Shown piece by piece: positions 53,457 through 63,413 of a stretch of DNA of 64,000 nucleotides. The notes below the pieces were generated by a model that saw only the letters and a list, made by a program, of their open reading frames with translations, searched no databases and had not been told where the DNA came from. The translations under genes were made by a program, and so were the position numbers. Source of the DNA: Serratia marcescens (GTDB lineage: Bacteria > Pseudomonadota > Gammaproteobacteria > Enterobacterales > Enterobacteriaceae); the NCBI GenBank assembly GCA_015548865.1, contig JADMXW010000005.1, forward strand, positions 124,001 to 188,000, in the 5' to 3' direction. The first letter of the stretch is position 1. The number at the start of each line of letters is the position of its first letter.

Positions 53457-54500
53457 TTACGAGGGATTGTCACCAATTGCCTGACGCCGATGAATCAGCG
53501 TCATGGGAATAATAGCGCGTGCCAGCTGATTTTCTCCAAGCAATGCACGCTGCATCAGCGCGAATGCCTGCTCTGCCCAAGCGTCTTCATCCTGCCGCAT
53601 TGACCAGAGGTTATTGGCGAGGAATCCCAACATGGCATGCTCATCGAAGGTACCAATATTCATGTCGGCAGGGATAGCGCCATAACGTTCACGCAATGCG
53701 CTTAATACCCCTTCCAATACAGGCAAAGACGAAGCAATAAAGGCCCTGGGTGCTTCGGCATGGCGCGCGAGAAAAGTTTGCATCATGGCGATACCATCTT
53801 CGCGGCGGTTGTGCTCCGCCTGCAAGATCCATTCTGCGGGTGCTTTGATGCCGTGGCGAAACAACGCCTGCTGATACCCTTTGAGACGCTCTTTGATCGC
53901 AGGCTGTCGGGTATCTCCCGCCATAAAATAGAGCGGCTCATCACTGAGCGTTACTCCCCTATCGAGATTGCATTCCAACATAGCCTGAGCCAGTTGAACA
54001 CCGCCTTGATAATTATCACTCACCACCAAGGAGACATCTTGCGCACCAAAATCACGGTCCAGTACCACCAGCGGTCTGTTGACCATTTTCACATGGTGAA
54101 GCTGTGTTTGGCGAGAAGAGGGCACCACAAACAGGCCGTCCACGTTACGTTGCAGCAACGCATCTACCAGCTTGTTCTCATACTTGGCATCACTGTAGGT
54201 ACAGCTAATCATTAGCTGATATCCTGCGGCACGGCAGCGGATCTCCAGCTTCTCTGCCAACGTGGAGAAAAATGGGTTAGAGAGGCGAGGAATAATCAGA
54301 CCCAGCGTGTCAGTTTTGTTTAACTTCAGGCTGCGCGCCGTGTAGTTAACGGTGTAACCGTGCTCCGTCACATAGTTAGTTATCCGCTGCTGCGTCTTGG
54401 CGCTGATACGGTATTGCTCGGCTTTACCGTTCAGCACCAACCGAACGGTGGTGATGGAGAGATTTAAATCGTTGGCGATCTGCTCGACCGTTTTTGCCAT
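53457..54500 (-). CDS. LacI-family transcriptional regulator
   Basis: 347 residues. The N-terminal helix-turn-helix is MAKTVEQIANDLNLSITTVRLVLNGKAEQYRIS. Hinge region ARSLKLNKTDTLGLIIP is followed by the periplasmic-binding-like core (NPFFSTLAEKLEIRCRAAGYQLMIS and GTFDEHAMLGFLANN). It resembles the Cra/RbsR group. It is at the end of a long minus-strand catabolic cluster and is the likely repressor of that cluster through the palindrome at 63414. Confidence 0.93.
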   Translation of the reverse strand: MAKTVEQIANDLNLSITTVRLVLNGKAEQYRISAKTQQRITNYVTEHGYTVNYTARSLKLNKTDTLGLIIPRLSNPFFSTLAEKLEIRCRAAGYQLMISCTYSDAKYENKLVDALLQRNVDGLFVVPSSRQTQLHHVKMVNRPLVVLDRDFGAQDVSLVVSDNYQGGVQLAQAMLECNLDRGVTLSDEPLYFMAGDTRQPAIKERLKGYQQALFRHGIKAPAEWILQAEHNRREDGIAMMQTFLARHAEAPRAFIASSLPVLEGVLSALRERYGAIPADMNIGTFDEHAMLGFLANNLWSMRQDEDAWAEQAFALMQRALLGENQLARAIIPMTLIHRRQAIGDNPS

Positions 54501-54561
54501 AGTTATTCCCTAAATAACGCAACCCCGAAAAGCGTTCCCGCGACGGGAAGCGCAGCCTGCA

Positions 54562-54710
54562 GTATATACCCGTCATACTTCAAGTTGTGGATGCGTTGGT
54601 GGTACTCATTATTCGGCCCATCCCTGGGCCCTACCTCTTACGAGGCCGCAGCAAACGCTGTTCAAAAACGTGAACGTTTTGTCCTGCAAATCGAATTATT
54701 CAGGGTACAA
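54562..54710. repeat. Palindromic intergenic repeat, copy 6
   Basis: Reverse orientation: GTATATACCCGTCATACTTCA, GATGCGTTGG, TATTCGGCCCATCCCTGG, GTTCAAAAACGTGAACGTT, TTGTCCTGCAAATCGAATTA and CAGGGTAC. It sits between the LacI gene and the TctA-like gene. Confidence 0.7.
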
Positions 54711-54745
54711 CATTGCACCGCTGTGTGACCAATAATGCACGACGG

Positions 54746-56284
54746 TTATACCCCTGGCTGATTACTTTGCGCATTTTGCTTTTTTTTCAGCGCTTTTTGA
54801 CGCCAGTTTTTCCACATCGGTGAAACGATGGGCAGGAACAGGGTTAATACCGCAATCACAATGAACGTGGCACACACTGGGCGCGTAAAGAATATCGAGA
54901 CATCCCCCTGTGACATCATTAATGAGCGGCGCAGGTTAGTTTCTGCCAACGGGCCAAGGATAATACCAATCACAATGGGCGACATGGAGAAATCAAGCTT
55001 GATCAGGATGTAGGCCACCAGCCCAGCCCCCATCATGACGAAAACGTCAATCATGCTGTGGTTAACGGTGTAAGCGCCCACGGCGCACAACAGTAAAATA
55101 ACCGGCACCAGCAGTGTGCGCGGTACATCCATCACCTTCACGAACAACTTCATGCCCATGAAACCCAGCAATCCCATAAAGATATTCGCCATCATCAGGC
55201 CAATAAAAATGGTATTTACTTCAACCGGATGCTCAGTGAAAAGCTGTGGCCCCAGCGCCAACCCTTGCACCAGAAACGCCCCCATAATGATAGCCGTTGC
55301 ACCATCACCCGGAATACCCAGTGTCATCAATGGCACCATACATCCACCCGAAACCGCATTGACCCCAGCTTCGGGCGCAGATACCCCTTCCGGCGAACCT
55401 TTACCAAACTCTTCCGGATGTTTTGACCAGCGTTTCGCTTCGTTATAGGCAATCCAGGACGAGATATCGCCGCCTACACCGGGAATGGTACCAATACCAG
55501 TGCCGATCACAGACGAACGCACCCACGTCGGCAGGCAACGTTTGAAATCGACCCAACTCGGTAAAATACGGGTGATTTTCGCCACAGATTTTTGTACTAC
55601 ACCACCTTCACGGAAATGCTCTTCAACGCTGAGTAATCCTTGAGAAAAGGCAAACAGCCCCACCAGCACCGGGATAAAAGAAATGCCGCCCATGAGATAC
55701 ACAGAATCAAACGTGAAACGCATACCGCTGGTCATCGGATCCAGCCCGATCGTGGCGATCGCCAGCCCGATACCGCCACCGATCAGCCCTTTTATCATGG
55801 ACTGCGATGAGACGCTGGTAATGATACTGATACCGAAAATCGCTAGCGCAAAGTATTCCGGTGCAGAGAATCCGGTCGCGACGGTCGCCAGCATCGGCGC
55901 TATCACAATCAACGCAATGGTACTGAATATGCCGCCGAACAGCGATCCCATCGTGGATAGCCCAAGCGCGCGCCCAGCTTCACCGCGCTTGGCCATCGGA
56001 TAACCATCCAGCACGGTGGCGGCAGAGGCAGGCGTACCCGGCGTACTGATCAGTATCGCGGTGATAGAGCCACCATAGACAGCACCGCAATACACCCCGA
56101 GAAGAAGAAGAATCCCGCTCACACCCTGGAATGAATACGTCAGCGGTAATAACAATGCGATACCCATATTGACCGTCAGGCCGGGGATAATTCCTATCAG
56201 GATGCCCGCAAGCGCCCCGAGAAAAATCACGGCAATCGTGTCAAAGCTGAATACCACGGAAAACGCGGCAAGGACTTCGTTCAT
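54746..56284 (-). CDS. Tripartite tricarboxylate transporter large subunit TctA
   Basis: 512 residues from the ATG at 56284; a longer frame to 56473 has an improbable cysteine-rich leader. About twelve membrane segments. Family landmarks: GALAGILIGIIPGLTVNMGIALLLPLTY and PGTPASAATVLDGYPMAKRGEAGRALG. It forms the channel with TctB and uses a TctC binding protein. TTT systems import citrate-like or sugar-acid solutes with Na+ or H+. The neighbouring sugar enzymes suggest a sugar acid. Confidence 0.93.
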   Translation of the reverse strand: MNEVLAAFSVVFSFDTIAVIFLGALAGILIGIIPGLTVNMGIALLLPLTYSFQGVSGILLLLGVYCGAVYGGSITAILISTPGTPASAATVLDGYPMAKRGEAGRALGLSTMGSLFGGIFSTIALIVIAPMLATVATGFSAPEYFALAIFGISIITSVSSQSMIKGLIGGGIGLAIATIGLDPMTSGMRFTFDSVYLMGGISFIPVLVGLFAFSQGLLSVEEHFREGGVVQKSVAKITRILPSWVDFKRCLPTWVRSSVIGTGIGTIPGVGGDISSWIAYNEAKRWSKHPEEFGKGSPEGVSAPEAGVNAVSGGCMVPLMTLGIPGDGATAIIMGAFLVQGLALGPQLFTEHPVEVNTIFIGLMMANIFMGLLGFMGMKLFVKVMDVPRTLLVPVILLLCAVGAYTVNHSMIDVFVMMGAGLVAYILIKLDFSMSPIVIGIILGPLAETNLRRSLMMSQGDVSIFFTRPVCATFIVIAVLTLFLPIVSPMWKNWRQKALKKKQNAQSNQPGV

Positions 56285-56366
56285 GATACTGCCCTTCTTT
56301 ATGTTCGCTACATGTTTGCTACACGTCAGTGCCTGCGTAAAGCACCTGACTGAAAAAGCCTCATCG

Positions 56367-56834
56367 CTAGAAGCCCAAATCACTAAACTCCGCCGTCGGT
56401 AGCGGCGAGTTGAACAGGTAGGTGAAAAACAGGTAGACCGCAGTGACGATAAGCAGCGTGGAGAGTGCCACAAACCAGATACGCTTTTCCTTCATCAGCA
56501 CCATGGTGCAGGGAATGAAAATCACTGCCGAAATAATGAATCCTGCCCAGGCCATCACGATGCCATAACCCACGGCAAGCGCGCCGATCAGGTAGGCCTT
56601 GCGCACATTCACGGAAGAAAAATCGATCTTTCTGTCCGCCATAAGGCGGTTTTTGAACACCACTCCCCATTGCAGCACGCCTAACAGAATAAACAGACAC
56701 GCCAGTCCAAAGGGCCAATAACGTTCCCCTGGAACGCCATATTCATCAAACATCGACATGTCACGGGATAAGAACAATATCAGCAGGCCAAACCCCAAGG
56801 AGAACAAGCCGACTAACACATCATATTTACGCAT
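56367..56834 (-). CDS. Tripartite tricarboxylate transporter small subunit TctB
   Basis: 155 residues from the ATG at 56834 (GGGAGA upstream), with four membrane segments starting KYDVLVGLFSLGFGLLILFLS. Small-subunit TctB of the TTT family, partner of TctA 82 bases downstream. The family is poorly conserved in sequence, so the call rests on topology and position between TctC and TctA. Confidence 0.88.
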   Translation of the reverse strand: MRKYDVLVGLFSLGFGLLILFLSRDMSMFDEYGVPGERYWPFGLACLFILLGVLQWGVVFKNRLMADRKIDFSSVNVRKAYLIGALAVGYGIVMAWAGFIISAVIFIPCTMVLMKEKRIWFVALSTLLIVTAVYLFFTYLFNSPLPTAEFSDLGF

Positions 56835-56883
56835 AGGAATTCTCCCGCTTGCCGGCACCAGGCCGACAAGCGTATCGACAGCG

Positions 56884-57864
56884 TTATTTCTTCAGCGTAT
56901 CGGCAATAAGCTGTTTGTAGAGCTCATCATCTTCACGCATCATGTTGTAAGCGTCCTGTCCGACAATGGTCACCGGCATGATGCCCTGCTTTCTCACTGC
57001 ATCCTGATAAGCGGGGGTATTCACCACTTCCGTAAAGGCTTTAACCAGTTGTTCGGCCACTTCCGGCGGCACTTTCGCCGTGGTCGCCAGCACCGCCCAA
57101 GCGCGCATCTTGACGTTCGCATCCAACCCTAATGCTTCTTTGATGGTCGGTACGTCAGGCACAAGTTCAAAGCGTTTCTCATCCATCACCGCTAGCACTT
57201 TGAGAATGCCTGCATCTACCTGCGACTTCACCGCGCCCGGCGTGGTTAACACCGCATCAATATGCCCGCCAATCGGTGCAGCAATCGACGGCCCGGTGCC
57301 TTCGTTATAAGGAATGTGGTTGAATTTGGTGCCGGTAGTTTTTTCAATGTTCACGGCAGCAAGATGGTAAATCGCCCCCATGCCAGAATTGCCCACCTTG
57401 AGCTTGCCCGGCTGCTGCTTGGCAGAATCGATAAAGGCTTGCAGCGTGTCAAAGCCTGCATCGGCACGCACCACGATAGCCACCGGGTCGGCAATCGTCG
57501 TGACCAGCGGGGTGAAATCTTTATAGGTGACCGGTGATTTGTTCTGGTGGGGGAACATCGCCAGTTCCACCGTGGTCATCACCAGCTTGTAACCGTCCGG
57601 TTTCGCTCTGGCGACTTCAATCAGCCCAGTGATACCGTTGCCAGCCGGTTTGTTTACCGGTACAAAAATCACACCTTTCGGTAAATGATCCTTGGAAAAT
57701 TCGATCAGGGTTCGGGCAGAGGTATCGGTGCCACCGCCGGGGTTTTTGGGAATAACCACTTCGATGTTTTTCTTGGCATAGCTTATCGTTGAGGGTTCCG
57801 CGAACGCCTGGTTCGCGCAGAACGGCATCACTGACGCCAAAAGCAGGAGCAAGGTCTTCTTCAT
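56884..57864 (-). CDS. Tripartite tricarboxylate transporter binding protein TctC (Bug family)
   Basis: 326 residues with Sec leader MKKTLLLLLASVMPFCANQA. Mature landmarks: VIPKNPGGGTDTSARTLIEF, KPAGNGITGLIEVARAKPDG, GNSGMGAIYHLAAVNIEKTTG and FNHIPYNEGTGPSIAA. Bug proteins bind carboxylates via two water molecules bound by this loop. First gene of the transporter part of the cluster. Confidence 0.93.
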   Translation of the reverse strand: MKKTLLLLLASVMPFCANQAFAEPSTISYAKKNIEVVIPKNPGGGTDTSARTLIEFSKDHLPKGVIFVPVNKPAGNGITGLIEVARAKPDGYKLVMTTVELAMFPHQNKSPVTYKDFTPLVTTIADPVAIVVRADAGFDTLQAFIDSAKQQPGKLKVGNSGMGAIYHLAAVNIEKTTGTKFNHIPYNEGTGPSIAAPIGGHIDAVLTTPGAVKSQVDAGILKVLAVMDEKRFELVPDVPTIKEALGLDANVKMRAWAVLATTAKVPPEVAEQLVKAFTEVVNTPAYQDAVRKQGIMPVTIVGQDAYNMMREDDELYKQLIADTLKK

Positions 57865-57909
57865 TGTATTCTCCGTTCTTATTGGTAGGGTCGGATAAAA
57901 AGGGATAAC

Positions 57910-58953
57910 TTACTGCATAATGTTGATTTTCTGATAAATGATGTTGGTCCGGTTCCAGGTATATGTGATGTGAAGCGCATTTTCACCGCAAACGATCGCC
58001 GGATAAGAAAATTCTCCGTTCTCTGTTTCCAGTGCGCCCGCCATTTCCCACTGCTCACCGTTATCGCTGGAAACGGCCACTGACAGCGGATAACGCCGAT
58101 TCCAGTTTCCAGTGATCGGGTTAAACACCAGCACCAGACTGCCATCCGGTTTGCGGACAACATCGATCCCGCTATTATTGTTGGGTAAAGTGGTGGCGTA
58201 GGCGGAACACCAATGCCTGCCGTAGTCTTGTGAATCACTGCGGTAAATATGTCCCCGAGTACTGCGCATCAGCACATGCACATGGCCCGGCGACGACTCC
58301 CACGCCGTCGGTTGAATCACACCGTCCCACTGAAACACGCGGTTCAGGTCGTTCTCCCACAGCGCATTCTGCTGCAATCCCTGCCAGAGTTGTTGTTCTT
58401 CGCTCGCAGCAGGAGCTTGGTGCTGCAAAGGGATCGCTGATTTTTGCCACGATGTGCCGCTGTCTGCGCTGATATCGACAAAAGCATCCCAGTGGCGTTC
58501 ATCTTCCACCGAGCCAGGTGCCAGCCACTCACCGTTCGACATCACCAGCAGCTTGTTCTTCACCGGACCACGCGGTAACGGATCGTTTTCCACTAACGCA
58601 GCAGGTATAGACCAACTCACCCCGCCATCGTCAGATACGGCGACCCGCGTCACCCAATGGTGAACGTCCGGGCCCACCTTATAAAACAACCAGAGCCGTC
58701 CTGCTTGCCAGTGCAGCACTGGGTTCCAGTGCGCCAGTCCCGGCTCAGCAATCGCCCGCTGCGGGGGTAACCAAGCACCGTGCTCACGGCGTGAAAGCCA
58801 AATTGCAGTGTCGCCGGCCCCCTCTTTGGTACCCGCAAAATAGGCCACCACCACATTTTCCTGCGGCAACAGGGCAAGGGTAGAGGCATGGCAATTAGCG
58901 AAATCGCGTTGATCCGCAGGTAACAGTGCTTCTCGAGCCAGTGTGGTCAGCAT
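57910..58953 (-). CDS. BNR-repeat sialidase-fold enzyme (cytoplasmic)
   Basis: 347 residues from the ATG at 58953 with GAGGAG upstream. No signal peptide, so it acts in the cytoplasm. Asp-box motifs SDDGGVSW, SADSGTSW, SQDYGRHW and SSDNGEQW mark a six-bladed BNR_2 beta-propeller like sialidases and some rhamnose/uronate lyases. Catalytic identity cannot be fixed: AYFAGTKEGAGDTAIWLSR and NPVLHW resemble the family but sialidase arginines are not clearly assignable. It lies 9 bases after the DapA-family gene, in the same operon. Confidence 0.8.
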   Translation of the reverse strand: MLTTLAREALLPADQRDFANCHASTLALLPQENVVVAYFAGTKEGAGDTAIWLSRREHGAWLPPQRAIAEPGLAHWNPVLHWQAGRLWLFYKVGPDVHHWVTRVAVSDDGGVSWSIPAALVENDPLPRGPVKNKLLVMSNGEWLAPGSVEDERHWDAFVDISADSGTSWQKSAIPLQHQAPAASEEQQLWQGLQQNALWENDLNRVFQWDGVIQPTAWESSPGHVHVLMRSTRGHIYRSDSQDYGRHWCSAYATTLPNNNSGIDVVRKPDGSLVLVFNPITGNWNRRYPLSVAVSSDNGEQWEMAGALETENGEFSYPAIVCGENALHITYTWNRTNIIYQKINIMQ

Positions 58954-58965
58954 CAAGATCTCCTC

Positions 58966-59910
58966 TTATTGGTTCGTCACTCGCTGGCCCAGCGATTCTC
59001 CCAGGCGCATCATGCTATCAATGGCCGCTGGGAAAAAGGTAGAGACATAGCCCGCGCTGTTGCGCACTCGGCAAGCATGGGTAGCAAAATTCCCCACCTG
59101 CTGCTGGAAATATTTGGCGCAGGCTGGGTAATCAAGATGTTCCGCCAGCGCCGCCGTTGCCAGATAATCCGCCAGCGCTTGCGCCTGTTCCGGGTGCGTG
59201 CGCCAGTTCTCATACAACCAGACATAAAGCTGCGGATGAAAATTCGCCATCACGCCGCTGTAAGCCTGGCAGCCTGCCTGAAACGAGGCCAACAGTGTCT
59301 GGCTATTCGCGTTTGCCAAATGCAGGCGACTCCCCTGTGCCAGCGCTAAACGGCGACGGATAGTGGGTAAATCACAGCAGGTATCTTTGATGAAGGTGTA
59401 ACGCTGACTTTGTGCACACCACGCAACCGTTTCTTCTGACAGCAATCGTTTATAGGGATACGGGCATTCATAAATCCCCAGATCCACTGACGTTGGCAAC
59501 TGTGCAGTCAGGTTTTGCAGCGCCTGCAATGCCTGCTCATCGGATTCCCCCTGCAATGCCAAACGGTTGCTGATGAGAATCAAACCATCCACACCGCTCT
59601 CTGCCACACCGCTCAATTGCTCAATCTGCTGTGCCACACTACTGCCAGTATGGCCAGAGGCTACCACCGGTACACGCCCATCCACCTGTCGCACAATAAA
59701 GCGCACCAATTGCTGTGTTTCACGATCGCTCAGGAAAAACATCTCGCTGGATTGACAAGCGGCAAACAGACCGTGAACCCCCGCTGCGAGATACCATTCG
59801 ATCAGACGTGCCAGTGAGTCATAATCAATTTCCCGCTTCTCATCAAACGGCGTCAGCATCACGGGCCAAATGCCGACATACTTTTGCTGTGCATCCTGTT
59901 TCTGGGCCAT
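58966..59910 (-). CDS. DapA-family aldolase/lyase
   Basis: 314 residues, TIM-barrel of the dihydrodipicolinate synthase/N-acetylneuraminate lyase family. GIWPVMLTPFDEKREIDYDS is the usual opening; the catalytic tyrosine lies in DLGIYECPYPYKR (about 150) and the Schiff-base lysine in YTFIKDTCCDL (about 177). Such enzymes cleave or form 2-keto acid derivatives such as N-acetylneuraminate or 2-keto-3-deoxy sugar acids. With a sialidase-fold protein next door, the pair could process an acidic sugar. Confidence 0.88.
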   Translation of the reverse strand: MAQKQDAQQKYVGIWPVMLTPFDEKREIDYDSLARLIEWYLAAGVHGLFAACQSSEMFFLSDRETQQLVRFIVRQVDGRVPVVASGHTGSSVAQQIEQLSGVAESGVDGLILISNRLALQGESDEQALQALQNLTAQLPTSVDLGIYECPYPYKRLLSEETVAWCAQSQRYTFIKDTCCDLPTIRRRLALAQGSRLHLANANSQTLLASFQAGCQAYSGVMANFHPQLYVWLYENWRTHPEQAQALADYLATAALAEHLDYPACAKYFQQQVGNFATHACRVRNSAGYVSTFFPAAIDSMMRLGESLGQRVTNQ

Positions 59911-59962
59911 GGCGATTTTACCTTAACGAATTATAATTTTTAGCGTTTTCCCCGGTATTGCC

Positions 59963-59986
59963 CGGTGGTACGCATGCATACCACCG
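59963..59986 (-). terminator. Intercistronic stem-loop
   Basis: CGGTGGTA at 59963-59970 and TACCACCG at 59979-59986 form a perfect 8-bp stem with an 8-base loop, in the 134-base gap between the isomerase-like and DapA-like genes. There is no T-tract, so it is more likely an mRNA stability or partial-termination element. Confidence 0.5.
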
Positions 59987-60044
59987 AGATAAACCCCACA
60001 GGCAAGAGCCACAAACGCTGAGCATACTCTCGCCCGGCAACCTG

Positions 60045-61697
60045 TTATTTTGAAAGCAACTGCCAGGCATCCCCAGCGGTGTAAACCTTGATATTCTGCG
60101 TCAGGGCCTGAGCTACGAAGGCTTGCAGCACTTCGCTCAACAACGTCTCTTCAACATAAGCGATCGTCAGGTGGTTACTTTGATGTCCAGCCATCAGGTC
60201 ATCACGGCTCACACCATCCAGTACGGCATTAAGCAGCGGCCACTCATAGTTAGTGGCGCGGCGGCGGCGCTCGAACTCATCTTCGGGCAGTTCAACACCC
60301 GTGCCCGTGCCAATATGCATTACCACCTGGGTACCCTCATAGTGAGCGCGCGCCCAGATAAAGCGCCCGGCTTTACCCTGTCCGGCAATGGTCGAACCGC
60401 CGTAGGGGAAGAACATGGCGGGCTGGCGATACCCTGTAGCCCCCGCAATACCTCCCTTGAGGTGAGCAAACGGCACAGCACCAGAAATTTCCAAATCCCA
60501 GTAGAAGGTGCCCTGATAGTCGCTCCCCCAACGGATATCATGCAGCGTGGTTTCTGCTGGTAGCCCCAGACCTTCAAGGAGTTGTCCCAGCATCACCTGA
60601 GGAATGGCACTGCCCATATCTACTTCGTTTACGCAAGGAATAGCGCGATCGGGCCAAATAGTGTCGCCGTTCTCATCAGGGATGGGGAAACGCTCCTGGT
60701 TGCCGATCGCGCCTTCAGCGAAATCAGAAGCCGCGCAGCTATCCTTGAGCCCCTGCTGATACTGCACACCAACGGCTGAAAGCCCAAAGCGTTTCACAAA
60801 GCGGGCCATGGCGATCATCATGGCGCATTGCTCAAGCACCTGTTCACGCGTCAGCTCACGGCTACCGTCCTTGCCAAACTGGAACTGCATGCCGCGCGTT
60901 TCATACCATGCAAGGCATTCCTCACGTAACGCGGGCGGGACTTTCGCCATCTCCACCAGCAACGCCGACTGCGACAGCGACTCCACCGGAATGCCGATAT
61001 CCACCATCGCTTTAAGCGGGAATACCCCATTGATCATCCCCATGCAGAAGGTATCAAACAGCCCGACAATCGCCTTGTGGCGCAAAATATGCTCACCGAC
61101 CTGACGGCCAATATTTCCCGCTTCACTCGCAACAACCGGATGGGTCGCTGTAACCGGGCGTAGGTAACCGGTTTTGTGGCTGACCGCACCATCGCGCAGC
61201 CAGGTTTCAAGACCTTGATGGAAGAATGTGTCATCAAACGTTTCTGACCACAGACGTGAGAAGGGGCGTCCCAGGCTGGTAAGACATCCCGCCATACACA
61301 GCATTCCTACCAGACCCGGCCAGGTGCCATCAAAGTTTGCCAACAGAAGAATCGGACCACGATGGTGCACCAGTGACGGTGCAATATGGTGGGAGTATTG
61401 CCACGCGGTAAGTAACACTATTACCGGCGCGTCCGGATCAATAGCGGCGAACAAATCGCTCCCCTCTTTCTGGCTGCTGATAAAGCCATGACCGCGCTCA
61501 TTATTCACCGCGTGTGCACGCTTCATCTGATAGCCCAGTTTTTCCAGCGCCACACCCAAGCGTGCTTCATAGTCACGCTGCGTAGGCCAGCACGTCACGT
61601 TGGCAGGCTCGCGCAGATCGGCGTTAGTCACCAACAGCACCTCATTTGCCTGTGCACTGATGGTGGCTGGGGAAGGGGGGAGATGTAATTTCAACAT
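60045..61697 (-). CDS. L-fucose/L-arabinose isomerase-family protein
   Basis: 550 residues from the ATG at 61697, with CAGGAG positioned correctly upstream; an in-frame ATG at 61715 contains that site and is rejected. Landmarks: PVIVLLTAWQYSHHIAPSL, GLFDTFCMGMINGVFPL, PCVNEVDMGSAIPQVML and LHDIRWGSDYQGTFYWDLE. The Glu and Asp of these two segments correspond to metal ligands in the FucI/AraA fold. It should interconvert an aldose and a ketose, feeding the adjacent kinase. Confidence 0.82.
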   Translation of the reverse strand: MLKLHLPPSPATISAQANEVLLVTNADLREPANVTCWPTQRDYEARLGVALEKLGYQMKRAHAVNNERGHGFISSQKEGSDLFAAIDPDAPVIVLLTAWQYSHHIAPSLVHHRGPILLLANFDGTWPGLVGMLCMAGCLTSLGRPFSRLWSETFDDTFFHQGLETWLRDGAVSHKTGYLRPVTATHPVVASEAGNIGRQVGEHILRHKAIVGLFDTFCMGMINGVFPLKAMVDIGIPVESLSQSALLVEMAKVPPALREECLAWYETRGMQFQFGKDGSRELTREQVLEQCAMMIAMARFVKRFGLSAVGVQYQQGLKDSCAASDFAEGAIGNQERFPIPDENGDTIWPDRAIPCVNEVDMGSAIPQVMLGQLLEGLGLPAETTLHDIRWGSDYQGTFYWDLEISGAVPFAHLKGGIAGATGYRQPAMFFPYGGSTIAGQGKAGRFIWARAHYEGTQVVMHIGTGTGVELPEDEFERRRRATNYEWPLLNAVLDGVSRDDLMAGHQSNHLTIAYVEETLLSEVLQAFVAQALTQNIKVYTAGDAWQLLSK

Positions 61698-61756
61698 GTT
61701 CTGCTCCTGATTCAAATAAATGCTCTCGAGCGCTGCCGCAATGCGACAGCGACCGG

Positions 61757-63400
61757 TTAATCCTGCATCAGCCGTTGTGCACGCTGCACATCGTCATACA
61801 TCTGGAGATAGACGCGATATTTAGCCGCATGGAACTCACCGTATTGCAGGTCTGCGGCGATCGTTGCGCCAGGGCGAACCAGCGCCGCCGCAGCCTCCGG
61901 CAGCGAGGAGTAGCAGTCTGCTGCCACCGCACCCAGCAACGCCGCGCCGAGCGTAACGGCATCCTCTTCGCTGACAAGGTGAATATCGCAACCGGTAATA
62001 TTGGCGTACTCCCGTAGCCAGAGCGGATTCTTTGTCGCCCCGCCGCACATCACCACACGGGTAATTTGATGCCCGGCCTGATTCATACTATCGATGATAT
62101 GGCGCGTGCCATAGGCAATGCCTTGTAATGTGGCGAGATAGAGTCGCGCCAACGCATCCGGCCCCTGTTCCAACGTCAGGCCATAAACGGCCCCACGCGC
62201 GTGTGGGTTGGCACGCGGTGAACGGTTACCATGATGGTCGGCCAACACATGCAGATGGCGGGTCGGGAAGGGCTCACGCCGCTCTAAGTCTTCAACCCAA
62301 TGATTCAAAAGGGTATAAACGCTCACGCCCTGCTGCACCGCCTGCTGTTGCGCGTCAGTCCAACTTGCATGCTGACGCAGCGTCCATTCAACCAGCGCAC
62401 CGGCGGCACTTTGCCCCCCTTCGTTCAACCAACCGTTTGGCAACATTGCGCCCCAATACGGCCCCCACACGCCGGGCACCATCACGGGTTCACGGTTGAC
62501 CAACATGTGGCAATTGGACGTGCCGCTGATCAGCGCCAGACTGCCCTCGGGCTGACTGCCCACCAGCGCCAGCCCGCCCGCATGGGCGTCAATCATGCCG
62601 CTGGCAACAACCACATCAGTACTTAAGCCGCATGCCTGAGCGATATCAGGCAGCAACTGCCCAGCTTTTATTCCTAAATCCAGAATGGTGGCAGGAATTT
62701 TCTCTGACAAATCATCAAGCCCCACCGCCTGTAACAGCGACTGGCTGAAGCGCTGTTCGTGTGCCAGGTAGTTCCATTTGCAGGTCAGGGTACATACGCT
62801 CGCAACATCAGCCCCGGTGGCGCGCCATACCAGATAGTCAGCCAAATCGAACAGCCGCCAAACTTGGCGATAACGATCGGGGAAGTGGCGCTTCAGCCAC
62901 AGCACTTTTGGCAATTCCATCTCGATACTGACTTCACCACCGACATAACGTAGCGCGTCATCGCCGGTCGCATTGATGTCCGCCGTTTCCTCTGCGGCAC
63001 GGTGATCCATCCACATGATGATGTCGCGCGTGGTTTCCCCATCTTCGGCAACAGAAATACTCTGCCCATTCGCGCCAACCACAACCAGTGAGCAGGTGGC
63101 ATCAAAGCCAATTGAGCGCACATTTTTCGGTGATACACCGGACAGGGCTACCGCTTCTTTGATTGACACGCAGACACCCTGCCAGATCTCAGCAGATGAT
63201 TGTTCGACGACATTGGCACGAGGATGGAACTGGCTGATGGGACGTACAGCAAACGCCAATCGTTGGCCGTGGCTGTCAAAAACGCCCGCTCTGACGCTGG
63301 CAGAGCCGACATCCACACCAATAAAGCACGCAGTACTCTCTGAAGAGGGGTTAACTCCTTTTTCGATAACGGTTTTTCCGCTGAAATCTGCGTTAGTCAT
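61757..63400 (-). CDS. FGGY-family carbohydrate (pentulose) kinase
   Basis: 547 residues from the ATG at 63400 with GAGG upstream. The phosphate-1 loop CFIGVDVGSASVRAGVFD, GFDATCSLVVV, WMDHRAAEET (sugar-binding) and SGMIDAHAGGLALVGS (adenosine loop) are clear. The layout fits the FGGY_YpCarbK group, which phosphorylates ribulose or ribitol-type sugars. First gene of the cluster, 41 bases upstream of the isomerase-like gene. The LacI-type palindrome lies 13 bases before it. Confidence 0.9.
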   Translation of the reverse strand: MTNADFSGKTVIEKGVNPSSESTACFIGVDVGSASVRAGVFDSHGQRLAFAVRPISQFHPRANVVEQSSAEIWQGVCVSIKEAVALSGVSPKNVRSIGFDATCSLVVVGANGQSISVAEDGETTRDIIMWMDHRAAEETADINATGDDALRYVGGEVSIEMELPKVLWLKRHFPDRYRQVWRLFDLADYLVWRATGADVASVCTLTCKWNYLAHEQRFSQSLLQAVGLDDLSEKIPATILDLGIKAGQLLPDIAQACGLSTDVVVASGMIDAHAGGLALVGSQPEGSLALISGTSNCHMLVNREPVMVPGVWGPYWGAMLPNGWLNEGGQSAAGALVEWTLRQHASWTDAQQQAVQQGVSVYTLLNHWVEDLERREPFPTRHLHVLADHHGNRSPRANPHARGAVYGLTLEQGPDALARLYLATLQGIAYGTRHIIDSMNQAGHQITRVVMCGGATKNPLWLREYANITGCDIHLVSEEDAVTLGAALLGAVAADCYSSLPEAAAALVRPGATIAADLQYGEFHAAKYRVYLQMYDDVQRAQRLMQD

Positions 63401-63413
63401 TGCGTAAACCTCA